IMG/VR virus record: IMGVR_UViG_3300047446_000276
Coordinates: 1 to 52,085 of that record
DNA from: a virus
Length of the DNA: 52,085 bases
Reading direction: 5' to 3' (one strand)
The stretch's first letter is position 1. The number at the start of each line of letters is the position of its first letter. Both the position numbers and the translations under genes were made by a program. This document shows, piece after piece, positions 7,301 through 16,700 of this stretch. The notes below the pieces were generated by a model. It was not told the origin of the DNA, did not search any database, and saw nothing but the letters and a program-made list of their open reading frames with translations.

Positions 7301-10300
7301 ATTGCCGTGCCCTGGCTGCTAAGGCTGTTCTCGGCAGTGGTGACGCGGCTCGACAGGCTGCTGACCACGGACGAATCGGCCTTGCCGTCCAGCGAGGTTT
7401 GCAGGCCGGTGATCTGGCCCGCTTGCGCGGTGTTCACGCCCTCAATGCTGGTGATCTTGGTTTCGGCGGTCGTGACGCGCGCGGCCAAGCCGTTTGCTGT
7501 CTGCACCGCTTGACCAACGTTGAGCCAGTAGGTTGCGTTTGGCGGCGGCGTGTTGACCGGCACGTTCTGGATCGCCTGATAGATGACCCCGTCAGCGCCG
7601 AGCACGCCCTGCCCAGCCGTGTAGGTCTCATCCGCCTTGTACGGCATCGAGTCAGCCAGATCCGCGATCTGATCGATCTGCGCCTGCAGCTCGTTCTGCA
7701 CCTCGGTCACGGTGTTGCTGACGTCGGTGATCTGATCGCTCAGATCGGTTCTCACCTGGTCAAGACGTTCGTTCACCGAACCCGGGCCGTCGCCGCCGAT
7801 CTTGCCGATTTCACCCAGCAGTTCCTGTCCAAGCTGGCTGTCGGTGATCTTGCCGGTCAGGTAGTCCAGGATGTCATCGGCATCGGCGCTGGCCTGCCCG
7901 TTCACGACAGTTGGTGCTTGCGGGAACCACGGCCCGACGTTGCCGGTGCGGTCGACGAGGCGCGCCCAGAAGAAGAACGACTGGCCCGCGCGCAGGCCCT
8001 GCATGGTGTAGTCGGATTGTGGGTAGGCCAGATCGGCAAGCTTAGTGGCACTATCCAGCTGAGGCGCTTCGCTGTACCAAAGTTCGGTACGCTGAGTGTC
8101 CTCGGCTCCGGCTGGAAAAGTCCATTTCAGACCGATACCGAAGATCAGGCTTTCCGTCGTCAACGAAGTCACCGCCGGCGGCAAACCTTCCTTACCGTTC
8201 AACTGGGTCAGGATCGACGAGCGCCATATCGACGAAATGTCGTAAGCGCTGACCGCACGTACACGAGCCAGGTACGCGCCCGAGTAGATGCCGGTGATAT
8301 CGACGCTCGTGTTACCGGTGCGCTGCACCTTGATCCAGTTACCGTTGTCCTTCCGCCATTCGACGTCGTACCCGACAGCGCCGTTTACGGCACTCCAAGT
8401 GATGGTCATGGTGGTGACAGCGATACCCTGATCGATCGCCGAGTTAGAAGTCAGCGTAACGCTGGCAGGCGCGGGAACGACGGTGATCGGAATGACGCTG
8501 ATCGGGCGCTCTTCCAGTCGAGCCCCGGTGTCGATGTAGGCAAACTTGCTCGGCTCGTATTGCAGCGCCGAGATTTCATAATCGCCCTCGGTTGTGCGTT
8601 TGGTGCTCAGCACGCGATAAAGCGGAATCGCCAAATCATCGGCGTCGAGCGCCCATTGCAACTGCGGACTCGGGGTTTCGCTGTAGGCCGTGGTCACAGT
8701 AACCGCGCGTCCAGCGACCGACTGTACGGTGCGCCCTTCGGCCTTGCCGCTCGCCAGGTTGATGATCAGCCGATCTCCGGCCTTGGCTTGAGTGTCACGA
8801 TCCAGTGTCACAACTCGGCCAGCCGCAGTGGAGATACGTCCGCCGATTTCTCGGCCCGCAAGCAACGAGTCCGCAACCGGAATGATGTAGCCAGGCAGGG
8901 GGATTGCACCTTCCATCCCGGTCTTGAACGTAACGGTGCGATCCTGGTTGTTGCTCATCACCGCCCACTTACCGCGGCGCTGGGCTTCAGACGCGCGGGT
9001 GCAACCGATGGCGCTGATTTCGACAGGCTTGTCACCAAACCGACGCTGCAAGACCGGGTCGGCATAGGCCGTCACGTCGGTGTCGTAGTTGTTCGCTGGA
9101 TTGTCGTAGCTGACGATCGCCCGGGTATAGCGAGTCTGCGACGAGGCGCTGCCATAGGAAAACTTACCGTCGATGACATTGGCACGCGTGAAGACGTAGT
9201 CGAAGTCTTGCGCGCGCGGCATGTCGGCCTGCATCACAAGTTGGCCTTGCGCCCAGTACGTCATCCCACGGTATATCGCCGAGATGTCGCGCAGCAGCGT
9301 CCAGGCCTCGGCCTTACCTTGCAGGTTCATATCGCAGAGAAAGCGCGGCTCTAGTCCGCCGATGCCATTCGGCACCAACTGATCACAATACTGGGCGATT
9401 CGATAAAGCTCCCACTTGTCGACCATAAACGGCTTGATGCGCTTACCCAGGCCGAAACGATCTACCGTACAGACCCCGAATGTCGCCCACGCGGGATTGT
9501 TGGTCCACGCCGACTTGAAGGTGCCATCCCACACGCCTGAATAGCTGCGCGCGACAGGGTCATAGTTGCTTGGAACCTGCCATTTGCGCCCGTTGCAGTC
9601 CACCGTCACGGCCGGAATGTTTGTGAACTGCTCGGCGTCGAACTCGATGTAGAGGAGTGCCGTGTTCGGGTAACGCAGTTTCGCGTCGATAACTTCTGTG
9701 TAGCCGGCGACCAGCATGGTATCGGCGATCTTGTTGGTGTTCTGGTTTGGCGTGATGCGGCGGACGCGGATCTGCCAGCCGGACATAGCCGCTGGTAAAT
9801 CGATGCGGCGCGACCGCTCATAACGGGTGGTCGTCTTGCCGTCGACCGCCTCGTCCAGGACCTGCTGATAAGCGCCGCCGTCCGTGGCAACATCGACCGC
9901 GTATTCGATTCGGTAGCCACCCACGTTCCCATTTTCATCCTGCTGCTGGAGAGCTGGCCAAGCGAAACGCAAGCGTACGGCGGAAAGCTGGGTATTGGTT
10001 AGTGAGCGGACCCAAGAGGTGTCGCTGCGCAGCTCGACGTTCACCGTCGTTTCATTCTCGACCGACGGGATGCCTGGAATATAGGACTGGTCCACCGCGC
10101 CGGTACGCCATTCCCACTTCACGTTCGGGAAATTGACGTTGCCGCTGGCATCGTTGATCGGCGTGTTGTCCAAATAGAGGTTCGCAGCTGTCGGCGTTCC
10201 GTCGAACTCACCTTCGCCCACAGCGATCAGGAGTTTGGCGAGGTTAGTCGAGCGCAGGCTATCCGCAGCCTCGGTGGGAGTTTTGGGGCTGCTGCTGCCG

Positions 10301-10341
10301 CCCTTGGCGCCACGGATGTCGATTTGTTCAACTGCGCCCAT
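4345..10341 (-). CDS. J: Tail tip attachment protein, lambda J-like, with carbohydrate-binding-like modules (1998 aa)
   Basis: This is the central tail-tip protein that contacts the host receptor. The first ~600 residues match the J-type phage-tail core (recognisable around F-T-R-A-N-V-I-D and A-I-G-C-T-R-A), about 620-800 look like fibronectin type III domains, and the rest alternates coiled-coil segments of the form A-L-T-x-R-V-T with inserted modules. Two modules begin with N-L-L-x-N-x-S-F-E near residues 1150 and 1377, like CBM4/9 jelly-roll domains; a third related segment starts near 1657. The C-terminus near 1880 has a DUF1983-like Y-V-A-G-F-G-I-S. It is far longer than lambda J (1132 aa). 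CTGGAGAAAAGC precedes the ATG, just after a terminator. Confidence 0.92.
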   Translation of the reverse strand: MGAVEQIDIRGAKGGSSSPKTPTEAADSLRSTNLAKLLIAVGEGEFDGTPTAANLYLDNTPINDASGNVNFPNVKWEWRTGAVDQSYIPGIPSVENETTVNVELRSDTSWVRSLTNTQLSAVRLRFAWPALQQQDENGNVGGYRIEYAVDVATDGGAYQQVLDEAVDGKTTTRYERSRRIDLPAAMSGWQIRVRRITPNQNTNKIADTMLVAGYTEVIDAKLRYPNTALLYIEFDAEQFTNIPAVTVDCNGRKWQVPSNYDPVARSYSGVWDGTFKSAWTNNPAWATFGVCTVDRFGLGKRIKPFMVDKWELYRIAQYCDQLVPNGIGGLEPRFLCDMNLQGKAEAWTLLRDISAIYRGMTYWAQGQLVMQADMPRAQDFDYVFTRANVIDGKFSYGSASSQTRYTRAIVSYDNPANNYDTDVTAYADPVLQRRFGDKPVEISAIGCTRASEAQRRGKWAVMSNNQDRTVTFKTGMEGAIPLPGYIIPVADSLLAGREIGGRISTAAGRVVTLDRDTQAKAGDRLIINLASGKAEGRTVQSVAGRAVTVTTAYSETPSPQLQWALDADDLAIPLYRVLSTKRTTEGDYEISALQYEPSKFAYIDTGARLEERPISVIPITVVPAPASVTLTSNSAIDQGIAVTTMTITWSAVNGAVGYDVEWRKDNGNWIKVQRTGNTSVDITGIYSGAYLARVRAVSAYDISSIWRSSILTQLNGKEGLPPAVTSLTTESLIFGIGLKWTFPAGAEDTQRTELWYSEAPQLDSATKLADLAYPQSDYTMQGLRAGQSFFFWARLVDRTGNVGPWFPQAPTVVNGQASADADDILDYLTGKITDSQLGQELLGEIGKIGGDGPGSVNERLDQVRTDLSDQITDVSNTVTEVQNELQAQIDQIADLADSMPYKADETYTAGQGVLGADGVIYQAIQNVPVNTPPPNATYWLNVGQAVQTANGLAARVTTAETKITSIEGVNTAQAGQITGLQTSLDGKADSSVVSSLSSRVTTAENSLSSQGTAITGLNNSLTTTNQNVTAAQNAANAANTLAGGKGKVIVQSAAPAAADQLAQNLWIDTTNNANTPKRWTGSVWAAVTDKAATDAAAAAASALTQVATKAEAATVQALSNTVTQQGTDLTAAGNAITNITANLSSVGGENLLYNPSFEVLTSGSTNTPDGWLFSTPAGPAWTATQVTSGLDPAGKALRIDASGMTTSTYVDTTPVVTKRPSVSVGQVVTLSTYVRGTAGLGFQLFLQHRNAAGAVLATASQNINLLSDGWQRVILTSAALPADTVATTPLLRLRPNAAGSIAAGFVEMDRAQLEISAIATGWKDNGQVDASSITAQAAATTALTARVTQTETGLTSVSGQLTQLTNTVGDMGADNLLPNSSFEQIGTDGVPSSWRLGSSAGMVPTLTMVDSPLPSSVKAVRLTKAGLTNGAYIDINISSTPADRPNVVAGLSYTLSAYVRLSSPSARLAMYVQWLNTAGAVISTAQLAETVVGTTFTRFSFTAVAPAGAVKAVIFAARLLNRSGATADMWIEVDNVQFEQSASVTGYRASGSATATQAAATSAAVDSLTSTVTQQGTTLTSVAARTTTLENAVNSTTDGLATKASASALTALTNRVTSVEGVNTAQSSSITDLQTSVSTIQGSLGASGLDPAENATWNFDTTAEGWTGNNSTLSFPSPGVMRQTATAADPSIQIGGLSINGGLFTKIRMSITRRAGAAATDWDGRLFYGTSGHGFTSSFLKVLANPNLAIGASTILEFDMAALTVGGADWTSSTITTLRVDLGLASGGAFDIDWIVVGRVGPAASSRALSALTSTVTQQGSTISAQATSVTGLQSTVGTQTSQIQTLQSTTADSAGKIAAAVSVRLNLAQNGLRYVAGFGISLDNNAGVVQSQFVVAADRFAVIRDVAGNVTSPFIIENGQTYISDAVIKQATVTNLLVSADINSSTLTAQGLPVMQLITRDPNIIMRHPNNGNYIQMNPSGMYLFSNGIAAIELSLN

Positions 10342-10357
10342 GCTTTTCTCCAGGCAT

Positions 10358-10379
10358 AAAAAAACCGCCAGTCGGCGGT
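10358..10379 (-). terminator. Rho-independent terminator before J
   Basis: On the minus strand ACCGCC-GACT-GGCGGT is followed by a run of T. It lies between the tail assembly protein I gene and J, with the J ribosome binding site right behind it. Confidence 0.75.
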
Positions 10380-10398
10380 CGGGTAATCCAGTTCAGAA

Positions 10399-10983
10399 TC
10401 AGGTTTTGTCTTCGGCGTAGATCGATGCGGAAATGATCGCGCCACCCCATCGCCGGCGGCCGATGCAGATCGGAACCGGGTTGCCGCTGGCCGTAGTGTT
10501 CTTGGCAGAGCCGAAGGCGTAGGACGGGAGATTTTCCGGCGCGGCACTCTGACGAAGCCCTGATGCCTGAGGGCTAAGCATCTGGATCACGCCGCCAGCT
10601 ACAAGAGCGACACCAGCAGGAGCCAAAGAAGGAAACCAGATACTTGCCACAAGCAGCACTGCACCCAAAACAGTTTGCAGAATGCCTGCTCGCTTACTGC
10701 CCTCAAGCACTGGGGCGATCTTAACTTCCCTGGTGCCGCCCATATTTAAGCTGTCGACCCCAACGTTCTGCCCATTCCGGAAAACAGCAAACCTCATCCC
10801 TAGTCTGGCGAGTCGCTTAATCTCCTCCTCGAAGCCCTCAAGCGTGCAATTTAAAGCTTTAAGGGCCTCCCACGCGCGCCCGCTGTCAAGCTGACGGCGG
10901 TGCATGCGCCCAAACTTCTTTCGGAGCGGACCGGTGAGAATGATTGTGGTGACTGGGTCGAACTGCGCAGCTGTTGCGGCCAT
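10399..10983 (-). CDS. I: Tail assembly protein, lambda I-like
   Basis: A 194-aa lambda-gpI-family tail tip assembly protein. The N-terminal half is a soluble beta/alpha domain (T-I-I-L-T-G-P-L-R-K-K-F-G-R); residues about 105-140 form a hydrophobic Ala/Val/Leu/Gly segment that could insert in a membrane or pack in the tail tip, and the C-terminal part is rich in Ser, Ala and Gly. ATG at 10983 was chosen because GGAG lies 5 bases before it; the in-frame ATG at 10998 abuts the upstream T run. It lies in lambda order before J. Confidence 0.85.
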   Translation of the reverse strand: MAATAAQFDPVTTIILTGPLRKKFGRMHRRQLDSGRAWEALKALNCTLEGFEEEIKRLARLGMRFAVFRNGQNVGVDSLNMGGTREVKIAPVLEGSKRAGILQTVLGAVLLVASIWFPSLAPAGVALVAGGVIQMLSPQASGLRQSAAPENLPSYAFGSAKNTTASGNPVPICIGRRRWGGAIISASIYAEDKT

Positions 10984-10998
10984 GTTTGCTCCGGACAT

Positions 10999-11020
10999 AA
11001 AAAAACCGCCCTGAGGCGGC
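10999..11020 (-). terminator. Rho-independent terminator before the tail assembly protein I gene
   Basis: On the minus strand CCGCC-TCAG-GGCGG is followed by seven T. The I gene ribosome binding site overlaps the end of the T run. Confidence 0.75.
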
Positions 11021-11034
11021 TGTTTAAAATTCGT

Positions 11035-11379
11035 TTAAAGACAGGATCGCACTGCCGATTCGACCGCGCTGCGTCCCGGCATCATGGACCAAGCCATACG
11101 CTGGTGGAGAACAACTGAACTACCGGTTGAGGTCTTGGTGATGTCGAGCATCTCGTCTGCCATGTTGTTACTGGCTACAAGCAGTCGGTATCCGTTTTCG
11201 GTCTCAGACATCGTTGAATCGGTTCGAGCGTTCTGCCACTTGGGGAATACGCAAAGGGCGTAACGCTTCGGATCTTTCCTGGTGGAGGCTGTGATGCTTG
11301 GCTCGTTTTGCACCAGATCGCCCGGGCCGACGCAGCCAGCCAGCAGGGCAACAGCCAGCGCCCCTATCAAAATTCGCAT
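11035..11379 (-). CDS. Small lipoprotein inserted in the tail gene cluster
   Basis: A 114-aa exported lipoprotein: the N-terminus is M-R-I-L-I-G-A-L-A-V followed by the lipobox L-L-A-G-C, so the mature protein starts at Cys16 and should go to the envelope. The mature part has three more Cys or aromatic-rich stretches but no recognised domain. It interrupts the otherwise lambda-like K-I-J order with the plus-strand gene at 11559. This is typical of moron cargo, for example surface-exclusion or host-modifying proteins, but the actual role is unknown. Confidence 0.75.
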   Translation of the reverse strand: MRILIGALAVALLAGCVGPGDLVQNEPSITASTRKDPKRYALCVFPKWQNARTDSTMSETENGYRLLVASNNMADEMLDITKTSTGSSVVLHQRMAWSMMPGRSAVESAVRSCL

Positions 11380-11558
11380 GATGATCCCTCATTGAGAAAG
11401 GGCCGAGGGTAGCACCGGCCTGTCTACCCATCCAGTGTGGACAAAAGGCCAGTAACAGAAATGATACAGCCCGTAGTAGCGTTGCGCCTCCAACGAGCCG
11501 CGTCGGTCCGTTTGCGTGCAAGCCCATGGACCGGGGCACCATGACCTAGGAGGTCGAT

Positions 11559-11840
11559 GTGTCAGAAAAGTCACAACTCCAGCTTGAAGCGCAGATCAAC
11601 GCATTGAATCTTCTGCTCCAAGATGTGTATGCCAACATGTATGCCATGCAGCCGCAGAACATGGCACCGGCCAAAGCTGGGATCATAAACACCGTGAAAT
11701 TCAACTGGCGCCTGCCTGAAGGTGTGACCGAGGCTCACGCGGACCATACCCTCAAGCTCCAGCCATTAGTCGTCGGAGAGATAGAAAGATTTTTCTCAAA
11801 CGTGACTGAAGTGATGGCGAGCTTTCAGCATCACAAATAG
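11559..11840 (+). CDS. Hypothetical plus-strand protein within the minus-strand tail operon
   Basis: A 93-aa soluble protein, rich in Gln, Asn, Ala and Leu, with probable helices at about 1-30 and 70-90. I do not recognise it. GTG at 11559 is chosen because AGGAGG ends 5 bases earlier, an unusually strong site. It is divergent from the lipoprotein gene with 179 bp between starts, where each needs its own promoter. Its opposite orientation to the tail genes points to a moron that can be expressed in the lysogen. Confidence 0.65.
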   Translation: MSEKSQLQLEAQINALNLLLQDVYANMYAMQPQNMAPAKAGIINTVKFNWRLPEGVTEAHADHTLKLQPLVVGEIERFFSNVTEVMASFQHHK

Positions 11841-11931
11841 GATTCGAGAAATAGGCTACAGGTCCAGCTCGAAATCCGAGCTGAACCGTTTGAGTCTGGA
11901 TGCTCATTTAGAACCTCCGCGGCCTCGCCGC

Positions 11932-12690
11932 TTACTGTTTCGCGTCTTTGTGCCTGAGGATCAGGCGTGTTCGATCATGCCAGGGTCCGCCAAAGACGAT
12001 AACCTCGGACGGCTTGCCGTACATGTGGTGAAGCAGAAATGGTCCAGCGCCGTGCACTGCCGCTGACTCGCCTGGCAGCCCCGGATCAGAACCCAGATAG
12101 ATACCGGCATGGTTCGGGTGCTTCGTCCGCCCTACTTCCATCACGACCATGTCGCCGCGCCGTGGCGTGCCAACACGCTCGAAGCCCGCTGCCTCATAGG
12201 CCTGTTCATAAAGACTCGGCCCATCGGCCTGCTCCCACCAACCGTCCTCACGCTTGAAGGCATCGAACTCCAGCCCCCATTCGCGCTTATACCAGTCAGC
12301 GCAAACCTGCCAGCAGTCCCAAGCGCCGTGCACGAAGGGACGCCCTAGCAGCGGTGTGTGACCAGTGGGCAAGATGGTGCGCAGATCACCTTCCGGCCAG
12401 CTCAGAATGTGCCAAGGCAGCTCGGTCGCCTCACACATTGCGAGATCGCGCGGTGACGGCCTGCTGGTCGCGTCCGGGTGCGAGTGAACGATACCGATCA
12501 CCTCGCCTTGGTCTTCCGCTGCTGCGTAGTCTTCGGCAGCGATCCGGAACTCTTCGTTCGGGTCGGTAGCGGTATTGGCGCATGGTATGTATTGCTGCTT
12601 GCGGCCAATGCTGATCAGCAGTCCGCAGCTCTCGCGCGGATATTCTGCGGTAGCATGTGTCTGCACCGCTTTAAGAATGTGTTTGAGCAT
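11932..12690 (-). CDS. K: Tail tip assembly protein, lambda K-like (JAB plus NlpC/P60 domains)
   Basis: A 252-aa protein with two peptidase-like domains in the order of lambda gpK. The N-terminal JAB/MPN domain has H-S-H-P (His69, His71) and Asp82 in P-S-P-R-D, the zinc-binding JAMM pattern. The C-terminal NlpC/P60 domain has Cys126 in W-D-C-W-Q and a His in N-H-A-G. These proteins take part in tail-tip assembly and possibly peptidoglycan digestion at entry. ATG at 12690 follows GGAG by 6 bases; a TTG at 12696 would overlap the stop of gene L. Confidence 0.88.
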   Translation of the reverse strand: MLKHILKAVQTHATAEYPRESCGLLISIGRKQQYIPCANTATDPNEEFRIAAEDYAAAEDQGEVIGIVHSHPDATSRPSPRDLAMCEATELPWHILSWPEGDLRTILPTGHTPLLGRPFVHGAWDCWQVCADWYKREWGLEFDAFKREDGWWEQADGPSLYEQAYEAAGFERVGTPRRGDMVVMEVGRTKHPNHAGIYLGSDPGLPGESAAVHGAGPFLLHHMYGKPSEVIVFGGPWHDRTRLILRHKDAKQ

Positions 12691-12692
12691 AA

Positions 12693-13442
12693 TCAACTCC
12701 GCGCAATCAGCGAGACAGCCGGGAAGCCGCCGAAGGGCAATTCGTTGTTGGCGCCCCAGCGCGGTTCACAGCCGGTGGTGAGCAACCCATTGCACTCATC
12801 GAGTTCAGGGTCGCCAGTCGGATTACCGTCCTTGTCGACGTACGGACCGGTGTAGCCGCAGTTTGGCCCACGATATCCGCCGGTGAGGCACCAATGGCAT
12901 AGCGTGGTCATCTGGCGCCCGATCGATTCGCCACCCACATCACCCGGGCTGGCGAGCTCCCACGAAACAGTTTCGCCGTCCTCGTTGGTCTTCTGGTCCA
13001 AGTACCAGACTTCGATGGATTCCTGAGTTGGGTCAGCCTCAGCATTGCCTGCGGGGAAGTTGGCCGCGTCGATGTAGCGAGCCAACGTGTGCCGCATGGT
13101 CAACTTGAACTCAAGCAAGTCCTCGAAAGCCAGGCACAGCGCAGTAATTCGGCCATTCACGTTGCCAACTGACAACGTGGGACGCACTGCGGTCCCATCG
13201 CCGTTTGCCTCGATGCCGTCGATCTGCATCGGCCAGGCGCCGTATTCTTCTCCCTGCCACCAGATTGATTTCGCCGGCATTTGGTCGGCATCGGCACCAG
13301 CGGCGAGCAGCTCTGCTGCGGTGTACGGGATCGCATGGCCGTGGAAACGGAGCACATCGGCTCCGTAGTCAGACCCATCCAGTTCAAAAAGAAGGATTTC
13401 GGCACCAGGCTCTAACTGCTGCAGTTCAGTGATCAAGCTCAT
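12693..13442 (-). CDS. L: Minor tail protein, lambda L-like
   Basis: A 249-aa tail-tip protein with the lambda gpL layout: a beta-rich N-terminal domain and a Cys-rich C-terminal domain with C-H-W-C near 182 and further Cys in P-N-C-G, E-C-N and T-G-C-E. In lambda, related Cys bind an iron-sulfur cluster that matures the tail tip. The gene overlaps M by 4 nt and abuts K. Confidence 0.87.
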   Translation of the reverse strand: MSLITELQQLEPGAEILLFELDGSDYGADVLRFHGHAIPYTAAELLAAGADADQMPAKSIWWQGEEYGAWPMQIDGIEANGDGTAVRPTLSVGNVNGRITALCLAFEDLLEFKLTMRHTLARYIDAANFPAGNAEADPTQESIEVWYLDQKTNEDGETVSWELASPGDVGGESIGRQMTTLCHWCLTGGYRGPNCGYTGPYVDKDGNPTGDPELDECNGLLTTGCEPRWGANNELPFGGFPAVSLIARS

Positions 13443-13777
13443 GGGTGATACGCCCTTTCAAAGGTTGCCGTGAGCGCAACGATCCCGCCGGGTTTACGCT
13501 GTTGCCGGAATGTCTCGCAGCGGTACATCCCCAGCACGCCCTCAGGCGTGGTCCAGAGAAACGACTTGGCACCGCCATGCCGCCGTATAAAAGCGAGAAT
13601 GGGGACGACCTCATCGCTTACCCCCCCAAAGGTCAGATCCCAGCTCTCTTGCTCGCTGTTCAGTCCATCAGTTGAAACTTGAACGTATCCGTCGCCGAAT
13701 TGAGACTTCCTTGTCTTGAGAGTGGTGTCGCTGCTGGGCTCATCGTCGGGCGACCAGGTGAATGTCTCGATAGCCAT
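13439..13777 (-). CDS. M: Minor tail protein, lambda M-like
   Basis: A 112-aa tail-tip protein of the gpM family. The opening M-A-I-E-T-F-T-W-S-P and the pattern Q-F-G-D-G-Y with W-x-L-x-F are typical of M. It lies between the tape measure and L, sharing one base with the tape measure start-stop region, as in lambda-type tail clusters. Confidence 0.87.
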   Translation of the reverse strand: MAIETFTWSPDDEPSSDTTLKTRKSQFGDGYVQVSTDGLNSEQESWDLTFGGVSDEVVPILAFIRRHGGAKSFLWTTPEGVLGMYRCETFRQQRKPGGIVALTATFERAYHP

Positions 13778-16700
13778 CAGCCTCTCCCGATACTATTTCG
13801 GTGGCTGGTACCGCCGGGACGCCAGGAATCGGCAATCGCCTTTTGAGCAGTGGCCACCATTTGCTTCTGCATATTTTGTTGAAGCGCAGCGGGATCCAGC
13901 TCCATCCCATCAGAACTTCGATCCGGCACCGTGAGGTACAACGGCGCATCGACCTGTACTACCGTTCCGCTGGCGGTAGCCCCACCAACCATACGCACGC
14001 CTAGGGACCCGTCCGAAGATCGCACCAAAGGCATGATCGCCTCGGGCCCGGCCTCGCCCATGACTCCAGTGCCGCCTCCAGCCATACCGAACGCCGTTGG
14101 CGTGTTTACGATGCCGTTGGTGAACGCCGCGCCGTTGGCGAACATCTGTATGCCGTTGAGCCAGGCGCCGCCGTCGGCCTGCTGAAAGTAGGTAGATGAG
14201 TAACCTGCTTGGGAGGCGCCCAAATTAGACGACGTAGCCCCAGCAGACCCGGCCGCCAGTCCGTTACCGCCCCCACCGGTGAAGTAGTTGAGACCTGCCC
14301 CGAATAATGAACTGAGCAAAGAACTCGATGCTTGTCGTGCGGCGATTTTGGCCATGTCGGCCAGGATCGAGCGAGTGAAATCACTGAAGCTGAATTTACC
14401 CGTCGTCACGAAAGTATCGATGGCGTCATCCATGGAGCTGAACGCCGAAGTAAACGCAGATTTTGTTTGTCCTGCGACATCTCTCGCAGCATCGGCGTAG
14501 TCCTGAAATGCTGACCTCGCCCCCAGTCTCCAGTCGCCCTGCGCCTCATCGACTTTCTGATAGCCTTCCACCATCGCGTCGACCTGCAACGCACCATACT
14601 TCTGCGTCAGCGCAATCTGATTCTCCAGCTCCTTTTGCTGCTTGTCCGTGGTAGCCGTGGCCAACTCCGTGCGCAGGCTCAGGACCTTGTCGTTGGTTTC
14701 TTTTTCCAGCGCGAGCCGTGCCTGGGCCCTTTCGGATTCCTTGCTGCCCATCCCGACAGATGCGACCAGCTGATCGTAAGATGCTTGCGCATTGGCGAGT
14801 TGCCGCTGCAAGTCGGCTTCATATTTCAACGCTTCCGCCATGCCGTTGGCAGAAGCAACAGCCTGGTCGTACTGCTTCTGCAGCCAGTTGAGGCCTTGGC
14901 CGTACTCTTCCGTCGACACCTTCCCGTTTTGGTAGAGCAGCCGAAGCTCCGCGATCTTCTTCGCTTGCTCGTCTGCTGCCGCGCCAATAGGGTCGAATTG
15001 CTCTTTCAGCTTGGCATAGCCGTCAGCGGACGCCTTGAGTTGCTGCTCTAGCTTACTCTGCGCCTCCTTGCTCTTCTGAGTCGCATCAGTGGCATCCTTG
15101 TCGGCTTGCTTCTGAGCGTCGACGGCCTTGGCGGTTTCGCGGATCTGCTGCGCTAACTCGCTCTGGGGATCAATTTTGTTTTCGGTGATGAACCGGTCAG
15201 CTTCCTCCAGCTTGGTCTTGTCTTTCAGCGTATTGAGCTGTTTGTCCAAGGTCTGCTGGTAGTTTTTCGCTGCGTTCTCGGCGGCAATATCAGCGTCGGT
15301 CTTTCCCGTGGTCGACTTGGTGCTGCCGTCCAGTTGCTTGCGATACAGGTCCTGACGATCTGTCAGCAACTTGGTTTCGACATCGAGGCTGCTGACGCTG
15401 TCGGCTTGCTTCACCCACCCATCCAGAGTGGACTGGGGAATATTCAGTTGCCTGCCGACCTGCAGGATGGTGTCCGACAATGGCTTACCGGCGGATCTGG
15501 CCTTGTCGAGGCTGTCCGCCAGCGCGGTGAACTGTTTCGATCCTGTCTCGCTGGAGCGAGGGCCAATCAGGGCCCGTTGCATCGACGTTCGCAAATCACC
15601 AAACGCATCACTTGCGCGCTTCGCTGAGTCCCTCTGCTGCTCGGTTACACGAATCAAAGCCCCTTGCTGCTGGTCGCGCGTGAGCTGGTTGAATTCCTTG
15701 CGAACTTCTTCCACCGACCGTTTCAGGTCGTTGATGTCCGCACGGGCTGCCTGGGCGTGCGACCCCATGGTCAGGAATGCGACGCCGACGCCGATGGCAA
15801 GCGCGGCAATACCGGCAGGGCCGCCTAACAGCGACAACAGAGAAGCACCGGCGCGGGCCAGAACGTTTTTGGCCGCCGCTGCCTGTGTCTGAGCAGCCGC
15901 GTTTGCAGTTGTAGCCGCAGTATCGCGGGCCATTGCAGCACTGGAAGCGGCTGTCGCCGCAGCGAGCTGGTTCGATGCGGTGGCGGCCGCGGCCTTTGCC
16001 GCAGCCAAGTCACGTTCGATGGCCGCCAGCGCTGCCGAAAAGCGAGTCTCCTCGGCGGTACCTACTGCCAATCGTGCCTGGTAACCAATCTGCTGCTGCG
16101 CCACCTGTAGGCTTGCAAGCCGTGCAGCGGCCTCAGCCTCGATAGCCTGTGCAGCACTGTATGCGGCGACCGACTCTTTCAGCTTGGCCGCAGCCGAACT
16201 GGCCGAGGCTGCTGTTTCTTCCGCTTTCGCGATGGCCGACGCTTTGGTTGCTGCGATGTTGGTTAGCATGGCCTTGGTGGCCACGCCAGCAGACGTCACA
16301 GCATCAATAGCGAACTTCGCAAATGCGGCCGCCAGCTTTCCGCCCAGTGCAGCCACCAGTACGTCGACATTTTCTGCGAGGAAACTTATCGTTTCGCCGA
16401 GCTGCTTCGCACCACCGTTGTCCCGCATTTTTTGCAGGCTGTCAGTAGCCTGCTCGATACCCGGCAGAAGGCCGATGGTGATTTGGTTGGTCACACCGGC
16501 AAATGTCGCTTTTAGCCCTGAGATCGCCTGCCCGGCCGTTACCAAGCGGTTGATGTTGAACTCCGAGATTACCGAGCCAGCATTTTCAGCCTGGTCTCCA
16601 AGAGCCTGAAACTCTTTGCCGTTATTCCGAAGCAACGGAATTAGGGCGGTGGCCTCGTCAGCCATCGACTCCATATAGGTCGTGACTTGCTGTTGATTCA

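Noticed and set aside
7399-9354. Plus-strand open frame of 651 codons opposite J
   Set aside because: It lies antisense to the clear J gene; GC-rich codon use on the minus strand keeps stop codons away from this frame. It has no ribosome binding site and no recognisable domain.
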